A stretch of 64,000 nucleotides of DNA from NCBI GenBank assembly GCA_963785735.1, contig CAWAWJ010000001.1, forward strand, positions 2,046,001-2,110,000. Reading direction: 5' to 3'. Positions 19,474 to 29,000 of this stretch are shown piece by piece. The DNA comes from REEB95 sp963785735. GTDB lineage: Bacteria > Pseudomonadota > Alphaproteobacteria > ATCC43930 > CGMCC-115725. The translations under genes were made by a program, and so were the position numbers. The notes beneath the pieces were generated by a model. That model saw only the letters and a list, made by a program, of their open reading frames with translations, searched no databases and was not told the DNA's origin. How positions within the stretch are numbered: the stretch's first letter is position 1; each line of letters starts with the position of its first letter.

Positions 19474-20394
19474 ATGATGAACCTTGCCGCAGCGCTGATT
19501 TACTGGGTGATCGTCGCCATCTGGCTGACGGTGCTGGGCACGCTCGCCATGTTCTATCTGCGCAATTCAAGCGTGTTCGGGACGACACGGCTGCTCCTGG
19601 CCGTGCTGGCTTTGGACACGATCCGCAATCTCTTCGAGAACACCTATTTCGGCCTTTACTTCGGCGGCCGGTATGGCCTCTTGCCGTCCAGCTACGCCGA
19701 AATTCTCGGCCACCCCTTCCTGCTCATCATTCCGAAACTGGCCAATGTCGCCGCCGGATGCTTCGTGCTCGGCGTGCTGCTGATGCGCTGGCTCCCCGCG
19801 GCGATACGCGAGCGCGCGAAGTCGGAACAAGATGCCAGCGGCCTGCGCGAACTGGCCGCCGTTGACGGCCTCAGCGGCCTTTTCAACCGGCGGCACTTTC
19901 TCAATCTTGCCGAAGCCGAATGGGATCGTCACCGCCGCTACGATCGGCCGCTATCGCTGATCATGATCGATATCGATTTGTTCAAGTCCATCAACGACCG
20001 CTTCGGCCACGACGCCGGAGACCGGGTCCTCGTTCAAGTGGCGAATGCGTTCCGGGATTTCAAGCGCAGTTCCGATATCGCCGCGCGCTACGGCGGGGAA
20101 GAATTCACCTTGCTCCTGCCGGAAACGGAACTGAAGGATGCCTGCATCGTCGCCGAGCGGCTGCGGCAGGAGGTTTCACGGCAGGTCCTGGACGCAACGG
20201 ACCGGACAACCGCGGTCTCGATCAGCGTCGGCGTGAGCACCGCCACGCAGGCAAGCTCGCTTGCCGATCTCCTCAAATACGCCGATATCGCCCTGTACGA
20301 GGCGAAAAGCGCGGGCCGCAACCGGATTCGAATATTCGACGAAGCCACGGTGGAAACGCTTTTGCCGTTCCCGGATTCATCGCTGGTCGCGTAA
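19474..20394 (+). CDS. Membrane-bound diguanylate cyclase (GGDEF domain)
   Basis: A 306-residue protein predicted to make cyclic di-GMP. About three membrane helices occupy residues 5-110, followed by a short linker and a full GGDEF domain. The active site reads RYGGEEF with GGEEF at 207-211, and an RSSD product-inhibition site sits at 198-201, exactly the normal distance. MIDIDLFKSINDRFGHDAGD supplies the metal-binding aspartate. No EAL domain or known sensor domain is present. ATG at 19474 or 19477 starts the protein before the first helix; an in-frame upstream extension to 19333 is rejected as non-membrane and low-complexity. Confidence 0.92.
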   Translation: MMNLAAALIYWVIVAIWLTVLGTLAMFYLRNSSVFGTTRLLLAVLALDTIRNLFENTYFGLYFGGRYGLLPSSYAEILGHPFLLIIPKLANVAAGCFVLGVLLMRWLPAAIRERAKSEQDASGLRELAAVDGLSGLFNRRHFLNLAEAEWDRHRRYDRPLSLIMIDIDLFKSINDRFGHDAGDRVLVQVANAFRDFKRSSDIAARYGGEEFTLLLPETELKDACIVAERLRQEVSRQVLDATDRTTAVSISVGVSTATQASSLADLLKYADIALYEAKSAGRNRIRIFDEATVETLLPFPDSSLVA

Positions 20395-20446
20395 GCCGGG
20401 GACGCATCCGCCGCTTCATGGCCCGGCAGGCCGGCGCCGGCGGATA

Positions 20447-22177
20447 TCAGCCCGACGGCAGCGGCGTCGGCGCCTTGGGCGAGGATTCTGGATCGTATTC
20501 CGGCTGCTTGCCCGTCTCCTGGCCCCCCGCCTGGAAAGCGTTGACGATGGGATAACGCCGGTCGCGGCCGAAGGCGCGCCGCGTGATCTTGACGCCGGGC
20601 GGCGCCTGGCGGCGCTTGTATTCGGCGCGGTCGAGCATCCGCCACACCTGGCGCACGGTTTCCGCATCGAAGCCCAGGGCGACGATCTCCTCGACCTTCA
20701 TCTCGCGCTCGATCAGGCATTCCAGAATCCCGTCGAGCGTCTCGTAGGGCGGGAGCGTGTCCTGGTCGGTCTGGTTGGGTTTGAGTTCGGCGGTGGGCGG
20801 CTTGGATATCACGCGCTCGGGCATGACGCGGCCCAAGGGCCCGAGGAATGAATCGGGCCGGTTCTGGTTGCGCCAGCGGCTCAAGGCGAAGACCGCCGTC
20901 TTGTAGACGTCCTTCAGCACCGAAAACCCGCCGCACATGTCGCCATAAAGCGTGGCGTAGCCGACCGACATTTCCGATTTGTTGCCGGTCGAAACCACCA
21001 TCCAGCCGAATTTGTTGGAAAGCGCCATGAGCGCGATGCCGCGCGCCCGCGCCTGGATGTTCTCCTCGGTGGCGTCGGGGGCCTGGCCCTTGAAGGCGGG
21101 CTTCAGCATCGCCTCGAACGCCTTCATCGCCGGGGCGATGTCGATTTCGCGCAATTCGATGCCGAGGAGATGCGCCACCTCCGCCGCGTCCTCGACGCTT
21201 TCGGCCGAGGTATAGGGCGACGGCATCATCACGCCGTGAACCTTGGACGATCCCAGCGCGTCCACCGCCACGGCGGCGGTGAGCGCCGAATCGATGCCGC
21301 CCGAAAGCCCGATGACCACGCCCGGGAAACCGTTCTTGCGCACGTAATCGCGCAGGCCCAGCACCATGGCGTCGTAAACGTTTTCCGGCCCATCCGGGGG
21401 CTTTTCCATCATGCCCGGCTCGACGGCCCAGCCCTTCCTCATTCGCTTCCAGCGCGTCGGCACCAGCGCCTCGCGCCAGCTCGGCGCCTGGACGCGGAGC
21501 GCGCAATCGGCGTCGAGCGCGAAGGAGGCGCCGTCGAACACCAGCTCGTCCTGGCCGCCCACCTGGTTGACATAGAGGAGCGGCATCCCGGTTTCCTTGA
21601 TGCGCGAAACCGCCAGCGCCACGCGCTCGCCCAGCTTGTCGTGCTCGTAAGGCGAGCCGTTGACGACGATCAAGAGCTCGGCGCCGCTTTCCGCCAGGGT
21701 CTCGGCGCAAGCGGGAAACCACATGTCCTCGCAGATCATCACGCCGAGGCGCACGCCCTTGAACGAAACCGGCCCGGGTGCCGGGCCCGCGGCGAAGACG
21801 CGCTTCTCGTCGAACACGCCGTAATTGGGCAACTCGTGCTTGAAGCGCAGGCTCGCGATCTTGCCCTCGGCCAGCAGCAGCACGGCGTTATAGAGCTTGC
21901 CGTCCTGCGTCCACGGGCAGCCGAGCAGCGCCGCCGGCCCGGCGGCATTGGCCTTGGCGAAATCCTGAACCGCGCCCTGGCAGGCCGCGACAAAGGCGGG
22001 TTTCAGCACCAGATCCTCGGGCGGGTATCCCGAAACGAAAAGCTCCGAGGCCACCACCAGATCGGCGCCCTGCCCCGCCGCTTCGGTCAAGGCGCGCTTG
22101 AGCTTGGCGAGATTGCCCGCGATGTCGCCCACGACCGGGTCGAGCTGGGCTATGGAAATGGCGAGCAAATCGGTCAT
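20447..22177 (-). CDS. nadE: Glutamine-dependent NAD(+) synthetase
   Basis: A 576-residue two-domain enzyme for the last step of NAD synthesis. The N-terminal nitrilase-like glutaminase carries the Glu-Lys-Cys triad in VASELFVSGYPPEDL, FKHELPNYGVFDEKR and MICEDMWFP. The C-terminal synthetase has the PP-loop IGLSGGIDSALTAAVAVDALG and NKSEMSVGYATLYGD. Length is normal for glutamine-dependent NadE. It lies alone, convergent with the diguanylate cyclase, and downstream of the amine oxidase gene. Confidence 0.96.
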   Translation of the reverse strand: MTDLLAISIAQLDPVVGDIAGNLAKLKRALTEAAGQGADLVVASELFVSGYPPEDLVLKPAFVAACQGAVQDFAKANAAGPAALLGCPWTQDGKLYNAVLLLAEGKIASLRFKHELPNYGVFDEKRVFAAGPAPGPVSFKGVRLGVMICEDMWFPACAETLAESGAELLIVVNGSPYEHDKLGERVALAVSRIKETGMPLLYVNQVGGQDELVFDGASFALDADCALRVQAPSWREALVPTRWKRMRKGWAVEPGMMEKPPDGPENVYDAMVLGLRDYVRKNGFPGVVIGLSGGIDSALTAAVAVDALGSSKVHGVMMPSPYTSAESVEDAAEVAHLLGIELREIDIAPAMKAFEAMLKPAFKGQAPDATEENIQARARGIALMALSNKFGWMVVSTGNKSEMSVGYATLYGDMCGGFSVLKDVYKTAVFALSRWRNQNRPDSFLGPLGRVMPERVISKPPTAELKPNQTDQDTLPPYETLDGILECLIEREMKVEEIVALGFDAETVRQVWRMLDRAEYKRRQAPPGVKITRRAFGRDRRYPIVNAFQAGGQETGKQPEYDPESSPKAPTPLPSG

Positions 22178-22226
22178 GCTGCGCGGAGGCTAGGTAGTAG
22201 GCCGGGGGGTGTCAATCCAACCCATA

Positions 22227-23765
22227 TTACGGCTCCAATATCGCCCGTGCCGCCATCGCGCCCGATTGCAGCGCCCCTTCCATGTAACCGTAGAACGGCA
22301 GGCAGACATGCTCGCCGGCGAAGTGCAGCCGCTCGTGGAACGGCTCGTTCAGGAACTTGCCGATGCGGGTCACCTCGCCGGGCGCGGGGCAGGAATATCC
22401 CCCCCAGATCCAGGGCTCGCGCGGCCAGGCCATGAATTGGGGCCAGCGCGCGCGGCTCTCGGGATAGGCCTTGTAGATCTGCCCGATGCGCCGGTCATAG
22501 AAACGGTGCAGCCGCGCCGGATCGTTCTTGTCGTAAAGCGCGAGCGCCTGCTCGGCGACCGGCCCGCCGGCGAAAAGGGCGAAACGGATATCCTGTCCCG
22601 GCGCCTGGATCTGGTTGTCGGTCCCTTCCCAGGTCATCCCGAAACGCTCCGACGCGCTGTTGGGCGAGAGCTTTTCGTCGAACCAGAAGCGCGTCTTCAC
22701 CGTGCCGAGATATTTCACCACATGGCCCATCGACATGCGGTAGGACGGGTCGATCGGCGGATCGATCGCGATCTTGTGCCAGGCGCTCGGGGGCACCGCC
22801 AGCACCACATGCTCGGCCGAAACCGGCTTTCCCCGCCGCGGCGTCACGGTCACGCCCTGCTCGCCGATCGCGATGCGCTTGACCCAATTGGATAGATTGA
22901 CCGTGCCGCCCTGGCGCTCGATCGATTCGGCCAAGCGCCACGCCAGCGCCTGGCAGCCGCTTTCGCAGCGGACATTCTCGATCTGGGTGAAATAGGAATT
23001 TTCGGGTTCCTCCTTGTCCGCCCGCGCCCGCGCGGCGCCCACGATCAGGGACAGGATGCCGAGATAGCTCTGCCGGGACGAAGGCGCGCCGTTGTTGTTG
23101 GCGAATTGCGCCTCGATCGCCGCCTTGACCAGGCGGGAGCGGTCCAGTTTCGCGATCCAGTCGGATAAAGGCCGGTCGTCCCAGCGTTCGGCGTGGGGCG
23201 AGAGCCAGGGCTTGTAGGGCCGGTGCAGCTTCATCGCGTCGCGGGTCAACTGATCGAATGCCCCGGTCATCTCGTCATAGATGCTCTCGGCCTTCTCCGG
23301 GGCCAGGAGCCGGCCGCCGAGATATGTGGGCATTTCGAGATTGAGCCCGGCGTAATCGTCGTCGTCGGTCACCATCGACAGGCCGAGCCGGAAATGCCCG
23401 GCGAGGCTCATCCACAGCGGATGGGCGCGGCCGATGAACTCGCCGCCGGCTTCGACGATCTGGCGGGAGCCCCGGTCGATCATGCTCCAGACCCGCCCGC
23501 CCAGGCGCGGCCGAGCCTCGAACAGCGTGACCTTGTGGCTGTAGGCCAGGATGAACCCGGCCATGAGCCCGGCGAGCCCGCCGCCGACGATGATGACGCG
23601 CGGACGCCGGGCCTTGGGTTGGGCTTGGCTCGCCGCCAGCCATTGCTCGATCGGGAAGCGCCGTTTGAAGCGCCTGATGCGTTCATGCGCCAGACGCTGG
23701 TGCTCGCTGCCGGAAATCTTCGGCCCGAACCGGCTGTGCAAGCGTGCATAAAGCGAACGCGACAT
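22227..23765 (-). CDS. FAD-dependent amine oxidase family protein
   Basis: A 512-residue flavoprotein of the monoamine/L-amino acid oxidase superfamily. The dinucleotide-binding motif VIIVGGGLAGLMAGFIL starts near residue 57, followed by the GG motif ARPRLGGRVWSM. The C-terminal FAD-binding segment HFAGEHVCLPFYGYMEGALQSG is characteristic. About 55 residues precede the nucleotide-binding fold, possibly a signal or linker (QPKARRP). The substrate cannot be deduced; amine, amino acid and polyamine oxidases all share this layout. Confidence 0.88.
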   Translation of the reverse strand: MSRSLYARLHSRFGPKISGSEHQRLAHERIRRFKRRFPIEQWLAASQAQPKARRPRVIIVGGGLAGLMAGFILAYSHKVTLFEARPRLGGRVWSMIDRGSRQIVEAGGEFIGRAHPLWMSLAGHFRLGLSMVTDDDDYAGLNLEMPTYLGGRLLAPEKAESIYDEMTGAFDQLTRDAMKLHRPYKPWLSPHAERWDDRPLSDWIAKLDRSRLVKAAIEAQFANNNGAPSSRQSYLGILSLIVGAARARADKEEPENSYFTQIENVRCESGCQALAWRLAESIERQGGTVNLSNWVKRIAIGEQGVTVTPRRGKPVSAEHVVLAVPPSAWHKIAIDPPIDPSYRMSMGHVVKYLGTVKTRFWFDEKLSPNSASERFGMTWEGTDNQIQAPGQDIRFALFAGGPVAEQALALYDKNDPARLHRFYDRRIGQIYKAYPESRARWPQFMAWPREPWIWGGYSCPAPGEVTRIGKFLNEPFHERLHFAGEHVCLPFYGYMEGALQSGAMAARAILEP

Positions 23766-23894
23766 CGATGCCCCATGAAACCATTCAAGAAAGCATCCAT
23801 CCTATATCAGGTTTTTTCGCAACCGGCTGGATATCGGTCCGCGCCGCAGCCTATCCATAGACAGGGAATGGGCGCCACGGAACGGGAGCACGCC

Positions 23895-24044
23895 ATGATC
23901 CGCAAGCTGCCATCGGGAAAATACCGGCTCTATTCGCGAAAAGTAAATCGCAAGACCGGCAAGCGCCGCAACCTCGGCACGTTTCCCACGCGCAAGGCGG
24001 CCCTAAAGCACGAACGCGAAGTGCAATATTTCAAGCGGCGGTGA
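23895..24044 (+). CDS. Small basic conserved hypothetical protein
   Basis: A 49-residue protein, MIRKLPSGKYRLYSRKVN and on to KHEREVQYFKRR, with a KTGKRRNLGTFPTRKAA core. This short beta-rich, strongly basic pattern recurs as a stand-alone small protein in many proteobacteria and resembles the arm-type DNA-binding domain of phage integrases. The ATG at 23895 has GGGAG 8 bases upstream; an ATG at 23868 would add nine residues. Function is unknown. Confidence 0.75.
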   Translation: MIRKLPSGKYRLYSRKVNRKTGKRRNLGTFPTRKAALKHEREVQYFKRR

Positions 24045-24060
24045 ATTGGCCAACCGGCCG

Positions 24061-24465
24061 TCATTTCGCGACATAGACCAGCCACAACACGCCGAAGCGG
24101 TCGGCCACCATGCCGAAGGCGGGCGAGAAAAACGTCTTGCCTAAGGGCATGCGCACGGTTCCGCCATCGGCCAATGCCTTGAACATCCGCCCGGCCTCGG
24201 CCTCGTCCGCCACCGTCAGCGACAGCGCAAAACTTTCGACCCCCGGCTGGCCTTCGCGCCGCCCGTCGGACATCAGCACCGTGGAATTGCCGATGCGGAT
24301 TTGCGCATGCATCACCTTCTCGCCGTCCATATCCGGGTGCATGGAAGGATCGGGATTGTCCTTGAAGCGCATGAGCATGCCCGGCTCCGCGCCAAGCGCC
24401 TTGCGGTAGAACGCAATCGCCTCGCCGCAACGCCCGTCGAAGAACAGATAAGGCTGAATCTGCAT
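24061..24465 (-). CDS. VOC-fold protein of the PhnB/YjdN family
   Basis: A 134-residue vicinal-oxygen-chelate-fold protein. The start MQIQPYLFFDGRCGEAIAFYRKALGAE and the later GKTFFSPAFGMVADRFGVLWLV are diagnostic for the PhnB/YjdN branch. Family members dimerise and are annotated as glyoxalase- or demethylubiquinone-methyltransferase-like, but no reaction is firmly established. It lies just below the DUF2237 remnant and BNR-repeat gene on the same strand. Confidence 0.9.
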   Translation of the reverse strand: MQIQPYLFFDGRCGEAIAFYRKALGAEPGMLMRFKDNPDPSMHPDMDGEKVMHAQIRIGNSTVLMSDGRREGQPGVESFALSLTVADEAEAGRMFKALADGGTVRMPLGKTFFSPAFGMVADRFGVLWLVYVAK

Positions 24466-24473
24466 GACGCCTC

Positions 24474-24569
24474 CTATTGCTCCTTCACTTTTACCGCATA
24501 ATCCGGGCGCGCCGTCACGCCAAAATCGATCGTGAATCTTTTTAGATCGGCCAACGGGCGGTAATCAAG
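24474..24569 (-). pseudogene. 3'-end remnant of a DUF2237 gene
   Basis: Directly after the stop of the BNR-repeat gene, one frame reads LDYRPLADLKRFTIDFG, closely matching the last residues LDYCSLADLKKFAIDLA of the intact DUF2237 gene at 25.9 kb. At the DNA level 24515-24571 matches 25941-25996 with about six mismatches and one gap. No start codon or upstream domain remains, so it is a fragment. It marks the left border of the moaD-like plus BNR-repeat gene pair. Confidence 0.6.
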
Positions 24570-25656
24570 CGGCGCTGAAACGCACGGCCAGAACCGGCGG
24601 CAGCCGCGCTTCGGGCATGGTCCAGCTATCGCCGCCATCCCCGGAAATCCACAAGCCGCCGCTGGTCGAGCCGAAGGCGAGCGCCCGGCCGCTCGCATCC
24701 ACGTCGAGCGCGTGGCGCAACACCAGGTCGTAGGCGTGGCGTTGCGGCAGGCCCCGGCTCAACACCTCGAAGCTGCCGCCGCCGTCGCTGGTGCGCGCGA
24801 CCACCACCTTGCCGTCCACCGGAACGCGCTTCTCGTCCTTGATCGCGGGCACGAACCACGCCGTCTTGGGATCGCGCGGATGGGCGGCCACGGTGAAGCC
24901 GAATTTCGACGGCCGGATCGCCGTCACCTCGCGCCAATCGGCGCCCGCGTTCTCGGAGCGGAAGACGCCGTTGTGATGCTGGCACCACACGATCTCGGGA
25001 AACGCGGCGCAGCGCGCCAGCCGGTGGATATCCTGCGCGATCGGGGTCTCGCGCTGATCGGGCGGCATGTACTCGTTGTACATGCCGCGATTGACGATGC
25101 GCCACGAGGCCCCATCGTCGGTGCTCGCCCACATCCCGGCGGTCGAGACGCCGACGCGGATATCCGAAGGATTGTTCGGGTCGACCAAGACGGAGTTGAT
25201 GCCGGGCTGCTCGCCGCCGGCGACGCCGGTCCATTGCCGGCGCTCGGGCATGCGCCACAAGGCTTCGACCAGGGACCAGCTTTCGCCGCCGTCGCCGGAA
25301 CGGAAAAGCCCGCCGGGCATGGTGCCGGCCCATAGGCGCCCGGCCACGCCGCCCGGTTCGAGCGTCCAGATCTTGCCGAGCGACCAGGGATGGGGATCCT
25401 CGCCCGCATCCTCCGGCTTCGGCGGAAACGCCGGCGCCGCCAGTTCCCGCCACGCGCTCGACTTGGGATCGCGGCGCCACAGCTTGGCGCCGAAATGGCC
25501 GAGATCGAGCGCGGCAAAAACCCCGCCGCCGGAATCCGCCAGCACGGACGAGACCGGCGAGCCGAGAAAATGGCAGCCCGCGACATCCCACGCGCCCTTG
25601 CGGCGCGCGATCTCGAACAGGCCCTTATGGGTTGCGACGAAAATCAGGTCCGCCAT
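24565..25656 (-). CDS. BNR/sialidase-like beta-propeller protein
   Basis: A 363-residue protein built of repeated Asp-box (S-x-D-x-G-x-x-W) units, seen for example as SGDGGESWSL, STDDGASWRI and SGDGGDSWTM, which form a beta-propeller like exo-alpha-sialidases and photosystem assembly factor Ycf48. Sialidase catalytic residues are not evident, and there is no signal peptide (MADLIFVATHKGLFEIARR), so a cytoplasmic binding role is more likely than glycan hydrolysis. It begins 6 bases after the MoaD-like gene, suggesting a functional pair. Confidence 0.82.
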   Translation of the reverse strand: MADLIFVATHKGLFEIARRKGAWDVAGCHFLGSPVSSVLADSGGGVFAALDLGHFGAKLWRRDPKSSAWRELAAPAFPPKPEDAGEDPHPWSLGKIWTLEPGGVAGRLWAGTMPGGLFRSGDGGESWSLVEALWRMPERRQWTGVAGGEQPGINSVLVDPNNPSDIRVGVSTAGMWASTDDGASWRIVNRGMYNEYMPPDQRETPIAQDIHRLARCAAFPEIVWCQHHNGVFRSENAGADWREVTAIRPSKFGFTVAAHPRDPKTAWFVPAIKDEKRVPVDGKVVVARTSDGGGSFEVLSRGLPQRHAYDLVLRHALDVDASGRALAFGSTSGGLWISGDGGDSWTMPEARLPPVLAVRFSAA

Positions 25657-25662
25657 TCTCCC

Positions 25663-25944
25663 TCACCCTCCGGTCAATGCCTGAAAGACGTAAATCTGGT
25701 CGCTCGGGCCGACCGGATCGCTCAAGCGGATGCGGTCGCGCGCCGGCTTGCCGTTGAGATAGACCGCGACATGACGGCGCAAGGCGCCCTGGTCGTCAAG
25801 CACATAGCCGCGCAACGCCGGCCGCGACGCGAACACGGATGCCAGCGCCTCGCCCAGCGTCGCGCCTTCCACATCGGCCGGCGGCGCCTTGAGAAACTGT
25901 TCGAGCGCGCGCGTGAAGGTCACCCTGGGCACGTTTTCTCTCAC
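25663..25944 (-). CDS. MoaD/ThiS-family ubiquitin-like protein
   Basis: A 93-residue beta-grasp protein ending in Leu-Thr-Gly-Gly. A C-terminal diglycine is the hallmark of sulfur carriers such as MoaD and ThiS, which are adenylated and then charged with sulfur. VTFTRALEQFL, GATLGEALASVF and VYLNGKPARDRIRLSDPV follow the fold. The GTG at 25944 overlaps the DUF2237 stop (GTGA). No moaE, thiG or activating E1-like gene is close by. Its partner appears to be the BNR-propeller gene that follows immediately. Confidence 0.85.
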   Translation of the reverse strand: MRENVPRVTFTRALEQFLKAPPADVEGATLGEALASVFASRPALRGYVLDDQGALRRHVAVYLNGKPARDRIRLSDPVGPSDQIYVFQALTGG

Positions 25945-26348
25945 GCCAAATCGATCGCGAACTTTTTTAGATCGGCCAACGAGCAGTAATCGAGCGCGCC
26001 CTGATGGGTCGCGCGCAACGCCACGCGCGGCGCCTTGCCCGCTTCGAGCGCCTCCTGCCAGCGCGGCGCGCAGAGACACCAGCGGTCGCCCGGCTTCAGG
26101 CCCGCGAAACCGAAAGCCTTCATTGGCGTCGAGAGATCGTTGCCGCGCGATTTGGAGAATGCGAGGAAATCCGCCGTGGCGAGGATGCACACCGTGTGGC
26201 TGCCCGCGTCCTCCGTGCCGGTGTCGCAACAGCCGTTGCGGTAAAACCCGGTCATCGGCTTGATCGAACAGGCTTCGAGCGGGCCGCCCAGCACGTTCAA
26301 GGAGGGCGCGCGACCGCCTTCGCCGCCGGAACTTGAATCCAAGGGCAT
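25941..26348 (-). CDS. DUF2237 family protein
   Basis: A 135-residue protein of the DUF2237 family. Conserved segments are NVLGGPLEACSIKPMTGFYRNGCCDTG near the start, GSHTVCILATADFLAFSKSRGNDLSTP in the middle and PGDRWCLCAPRWQEAL before the C-terminus, rich in conserved cysteines. Function is unknown. The 3' end overlaps the MoaD-like gene by 4 bases and is also part of a 56-bp direct repeat copied again at 24.5 kb. Confidence 0.92.
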   Translation of the reverse strand: MPLDSSSGGEGGRAPSLNVLGGPLEACSIKPMTGFYRNGCCDTGTEDAGSHTVCILATADFLAFSKSRGNDLSTPMKAFGFAGLKPGDRWCLCAPRWQEALEAGKAPRVALRATHQGALDYCSLADLKKFAIDLA

Positions 26349-26363
26349 GGCCTCGAGCCTCCC

Positions 26364-27498
26364 TTACGGCTGCTTCTTCATCAAGAACTCGCGGCCGAGC
26401 TTCACCATCGGCTTGCCGTCATAGGCGATGATGTCGGCGGTGGCATAGGTCTCGGCCCATGAATCGGGCAGGTAGGATCCCGTCCCCACCACATCGATCG
26501 GCGCTTCGGCCACCGCCATGGCGCGGCATTTGTCGGGGGTGAAGCCCGAGCTCGCCACGATTTTCACCTTGGCGAAACCCGCCTCGTCCAATCTCTCGCG
26601 CATGTGCCAGATCGCCGCCGCCGAAACGCCGGTGCCGACCAGGTAACGCAGCTCCGCCTCGGTGCGGTAACCGCGTATCGCCTTAGGCGCGCGGCGCTCC
26701 AGCACGGCATAGGAGCGCGCGAGGTCCAGCCCCTCGATGATAGCGCCCGCCATGGGTGTCGAGCCGCATCGCCAGCTTGCCGGCATCCGCCATCTCCTGG
26801 AACGCGGCGGCACACGGCAAGCCCGTCGGTGATCTCGCTGGCCGAAATAATCGACCAGCACGGTCAGGTTTTCGTTGGGAAAGGTTTCGTGGAACATCTC
26901 GGCCGCGCGCAATGTCGAGCCCGCGTAACCGATCAGCGCATGGGGCATGGTGCCCAGGCCCTTATCGTTGCCGAAATAATGCGCGGTCGCGTCGGTGGCG
27001 TTGCCGATGAAGCCCACCGCCCCCACCGCCTTCTTCGCCGCCGCCGATCCGACCGACGCGGCATAGGCCATCATCTCGGCCATTTCCGATCCGGCGCAAT
27101 GCCGCGCATCCATCGCCAGGAAGGCGGTCTTCGGGCAGATCGGCGCACATCGCATAGGCGTTATAGGCGGCGACGCAAGGCGGGCCGAGCTTTTGCAGAT
27201 AAAGCGTCTCGAGATCGACCAGGTGATAAAGCGAGCCCGAGAGATAAACCATCGGCTCGCCGGCGCCGACCCATTCGCCCTCTTTATGGTTCAATTCGAT
27301 GTCGAATTTGACGCCGCGGTCCTTCGCCGCTCGTTCGACGAACTCCACCATCAGGCGCGGCGTCGCGATCACCGGGCGGCGCAGAAACACGGCATAAGTG
27401 GCGCGCTTGTCGCCATGCGCGCCCACGATCGCCTTGGTCTTGAGGAAATAGGAATCGGTGAAACGCGCCAACGGGTCTTCCGGCAGGCGCGGCGGCAC
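26364..27498 (-). CDS. Nicotinate phosphoribosyltransferase (four single-base insertions)
   Basis: The enzyme makes nicotinate mononucleotide from nicotinate and PRPP in NAD salvage. The N-terminal part, with FTDSYFLKTKAI and VYLSGSLYHLVDLETLYLQKLG, is in one frame to about 27135, where an extra base in GGG shifts it. A second frame carries FLAMDARHCAGSEMAEMMAYA to the end but is scrambled between 26855 and 26740. There three further insertions (near 26837-26841, 26801-26805 and 26741-26745) hide EITDGLAVCRR, QEMADAGKLAMRLDTHGG and IEGLDLARSYAV. Removing four bases gives exactly 376 residues. Sequence error is the simplest explanation. Confidence 0.85.
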
Positions 27499-27515
27499 GG
27501 CCTTGCGCGCCCCGG

Positions 27516-28912
27516 TCAGGACGCCGCTCCCGCCGCCCGGCGCTTTAGCGTTTCACCGCGTTTCTTCTTCAGCTGCTCGGCCACGGTGAAGGCCAATTCG
27601 ATCGCCTGGTTCGCGTTCAAGCGCGGGTCGCAATGGGTGTGATAACGGTCGCCGAGGCTGGTTTCGGCAATCGCCTGCGCGCCGCCGATGCATTCGGTCA
27701 CGTCCTGCCCGGTCAATTCCAGATGCATGCCGCCGGCATAGCTGCCCTCGGCCTCGTGCGCGGCGAAGAAGCCCTTGACCTCGGCCAGCACCCGGTCGAA
27801 CCGCGCGGGTCTTGTAGCCGGTCTTGGAAACGATGGTGTTGCCGTGCATCGGGTCGCAGGCCCACACCACCTTGCGGCCGGATTTCTTCACCGCGCGGAT
27901 GAGCGGCGGCAGTTTCGCTTCGACCTTGTCGGCGCCCATGCGCGCGATCAGCGTCAAACGCCCCGGCTCGTCCTCGGGGTTGAGGATGTCGATGAGATGC
28001 AAAAGATCGTCGGCCGAAAGGCTCGGCCCGCATTTGAGGCCGATCGGGTTCTTGACGCCGCGCAGGAATTCGACATGCGCGCCGTGAAACGTCGCGGGTG
28101 CGGTCGCCGATCCACAGCATATGCGCCGAGCAATCGTACCAATCGCCGCTTGTCGAATCGATGCGGGTCAGCGCCTGCTCATAGGGCAACAGCAACGCCT
28201 CATGCGAGGTAAAGAGATCGGTCTCGCGGATCTGCGGCGTCGTTTCGGATGTGAGCCCGCAGGCCGCCATGAAATCGAGCGTCTCGGTCAGCCGGTCGGC
28301 CAGCTCCTGGTAACGCTCGCCCGCCGGGCTGCCGGCGACGAAGCCCTGGGTCCAGCTATGGACGCGGTGCAGATCGGCATAGCCGCCCTGGGCGAAAGCG
28401 CGCAGCAGATTGAGCGTCGCCGCCGATTGGCTATAGGCCTGGAGCATGCGCGCCGGGTCGGGCTTGCGCGCGGCCGCGTCGAATTCCATGCCGTTGATGA
28501 TGTCGCCGCGATAGGCCGGCAACGAAACGCCGTTCTGGGTTTCGGTGTCGGCGCTTCTGGGCTTCGCAAACTGCCCGGCCATTCGTGAAACTTTGACAAC
28601 GGGGCATGCCGCCCCATAAGTCAACACCACCGCCATTTGGAGCAGCACGCGGAAGGTGTCGCGGATATTGTCGGGGTGGAACTCGGCGAAGCTTTCCGCG
28701 CAGTCGCCCCCTTGCAGCAGGAAAGCCTTGCCCGCGCCCACATTGGCGAGCGCGTTCTTCAGCCGCCGCGCCTCGCCGGCAAACACCAGCGGCGGATAGC
28801 GCTTCAACGTCGCCTCGGCGGCCGTTACCGCCTTGGCGTCGGGATAGTCCGGCGCCTGTTTGACAAGCTTGGCGCGCCAGCTCTCGGGCGCCCATTTCGC
28901 TTTGGTTGGCAT
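27516..28912 (-). CDS. aroG: Class II 3-deoxy-7-phosphoheptulonate synthase (two frameshifts)
   Basis: DAHP synthase joins phosphoenolpyruvate and erythrose 4-phosphate to start aromatic amino acid synthesis; this is the plant-like class II type. The N-terminal part includes FLLQGGDCAESFAEF and RMAGQFAKPRS. After WIGDRTR one extra base near 28090-28092 shifts the frame. The next part has HLIDILNPEDEPGRL, KVVWACDPMHGNTI. Another extra base near 27803-27806 precedes FDRVLAEVKGFF. Joining them gives 464 residues ending GAAS, normal for the class. It ends 17 bases before the nicotinate phosphoribosyltransferase start. Confidence 0.9.
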
Positions 28913-29000
28913 GGGCTAGAGATAGTCGGTTTTGGCCGGGAAAGCCAGTAGCCGAGCCGTTTTTAGCCGTCCAGGCCCAGCTTAACCGGCCAAACGGCTA

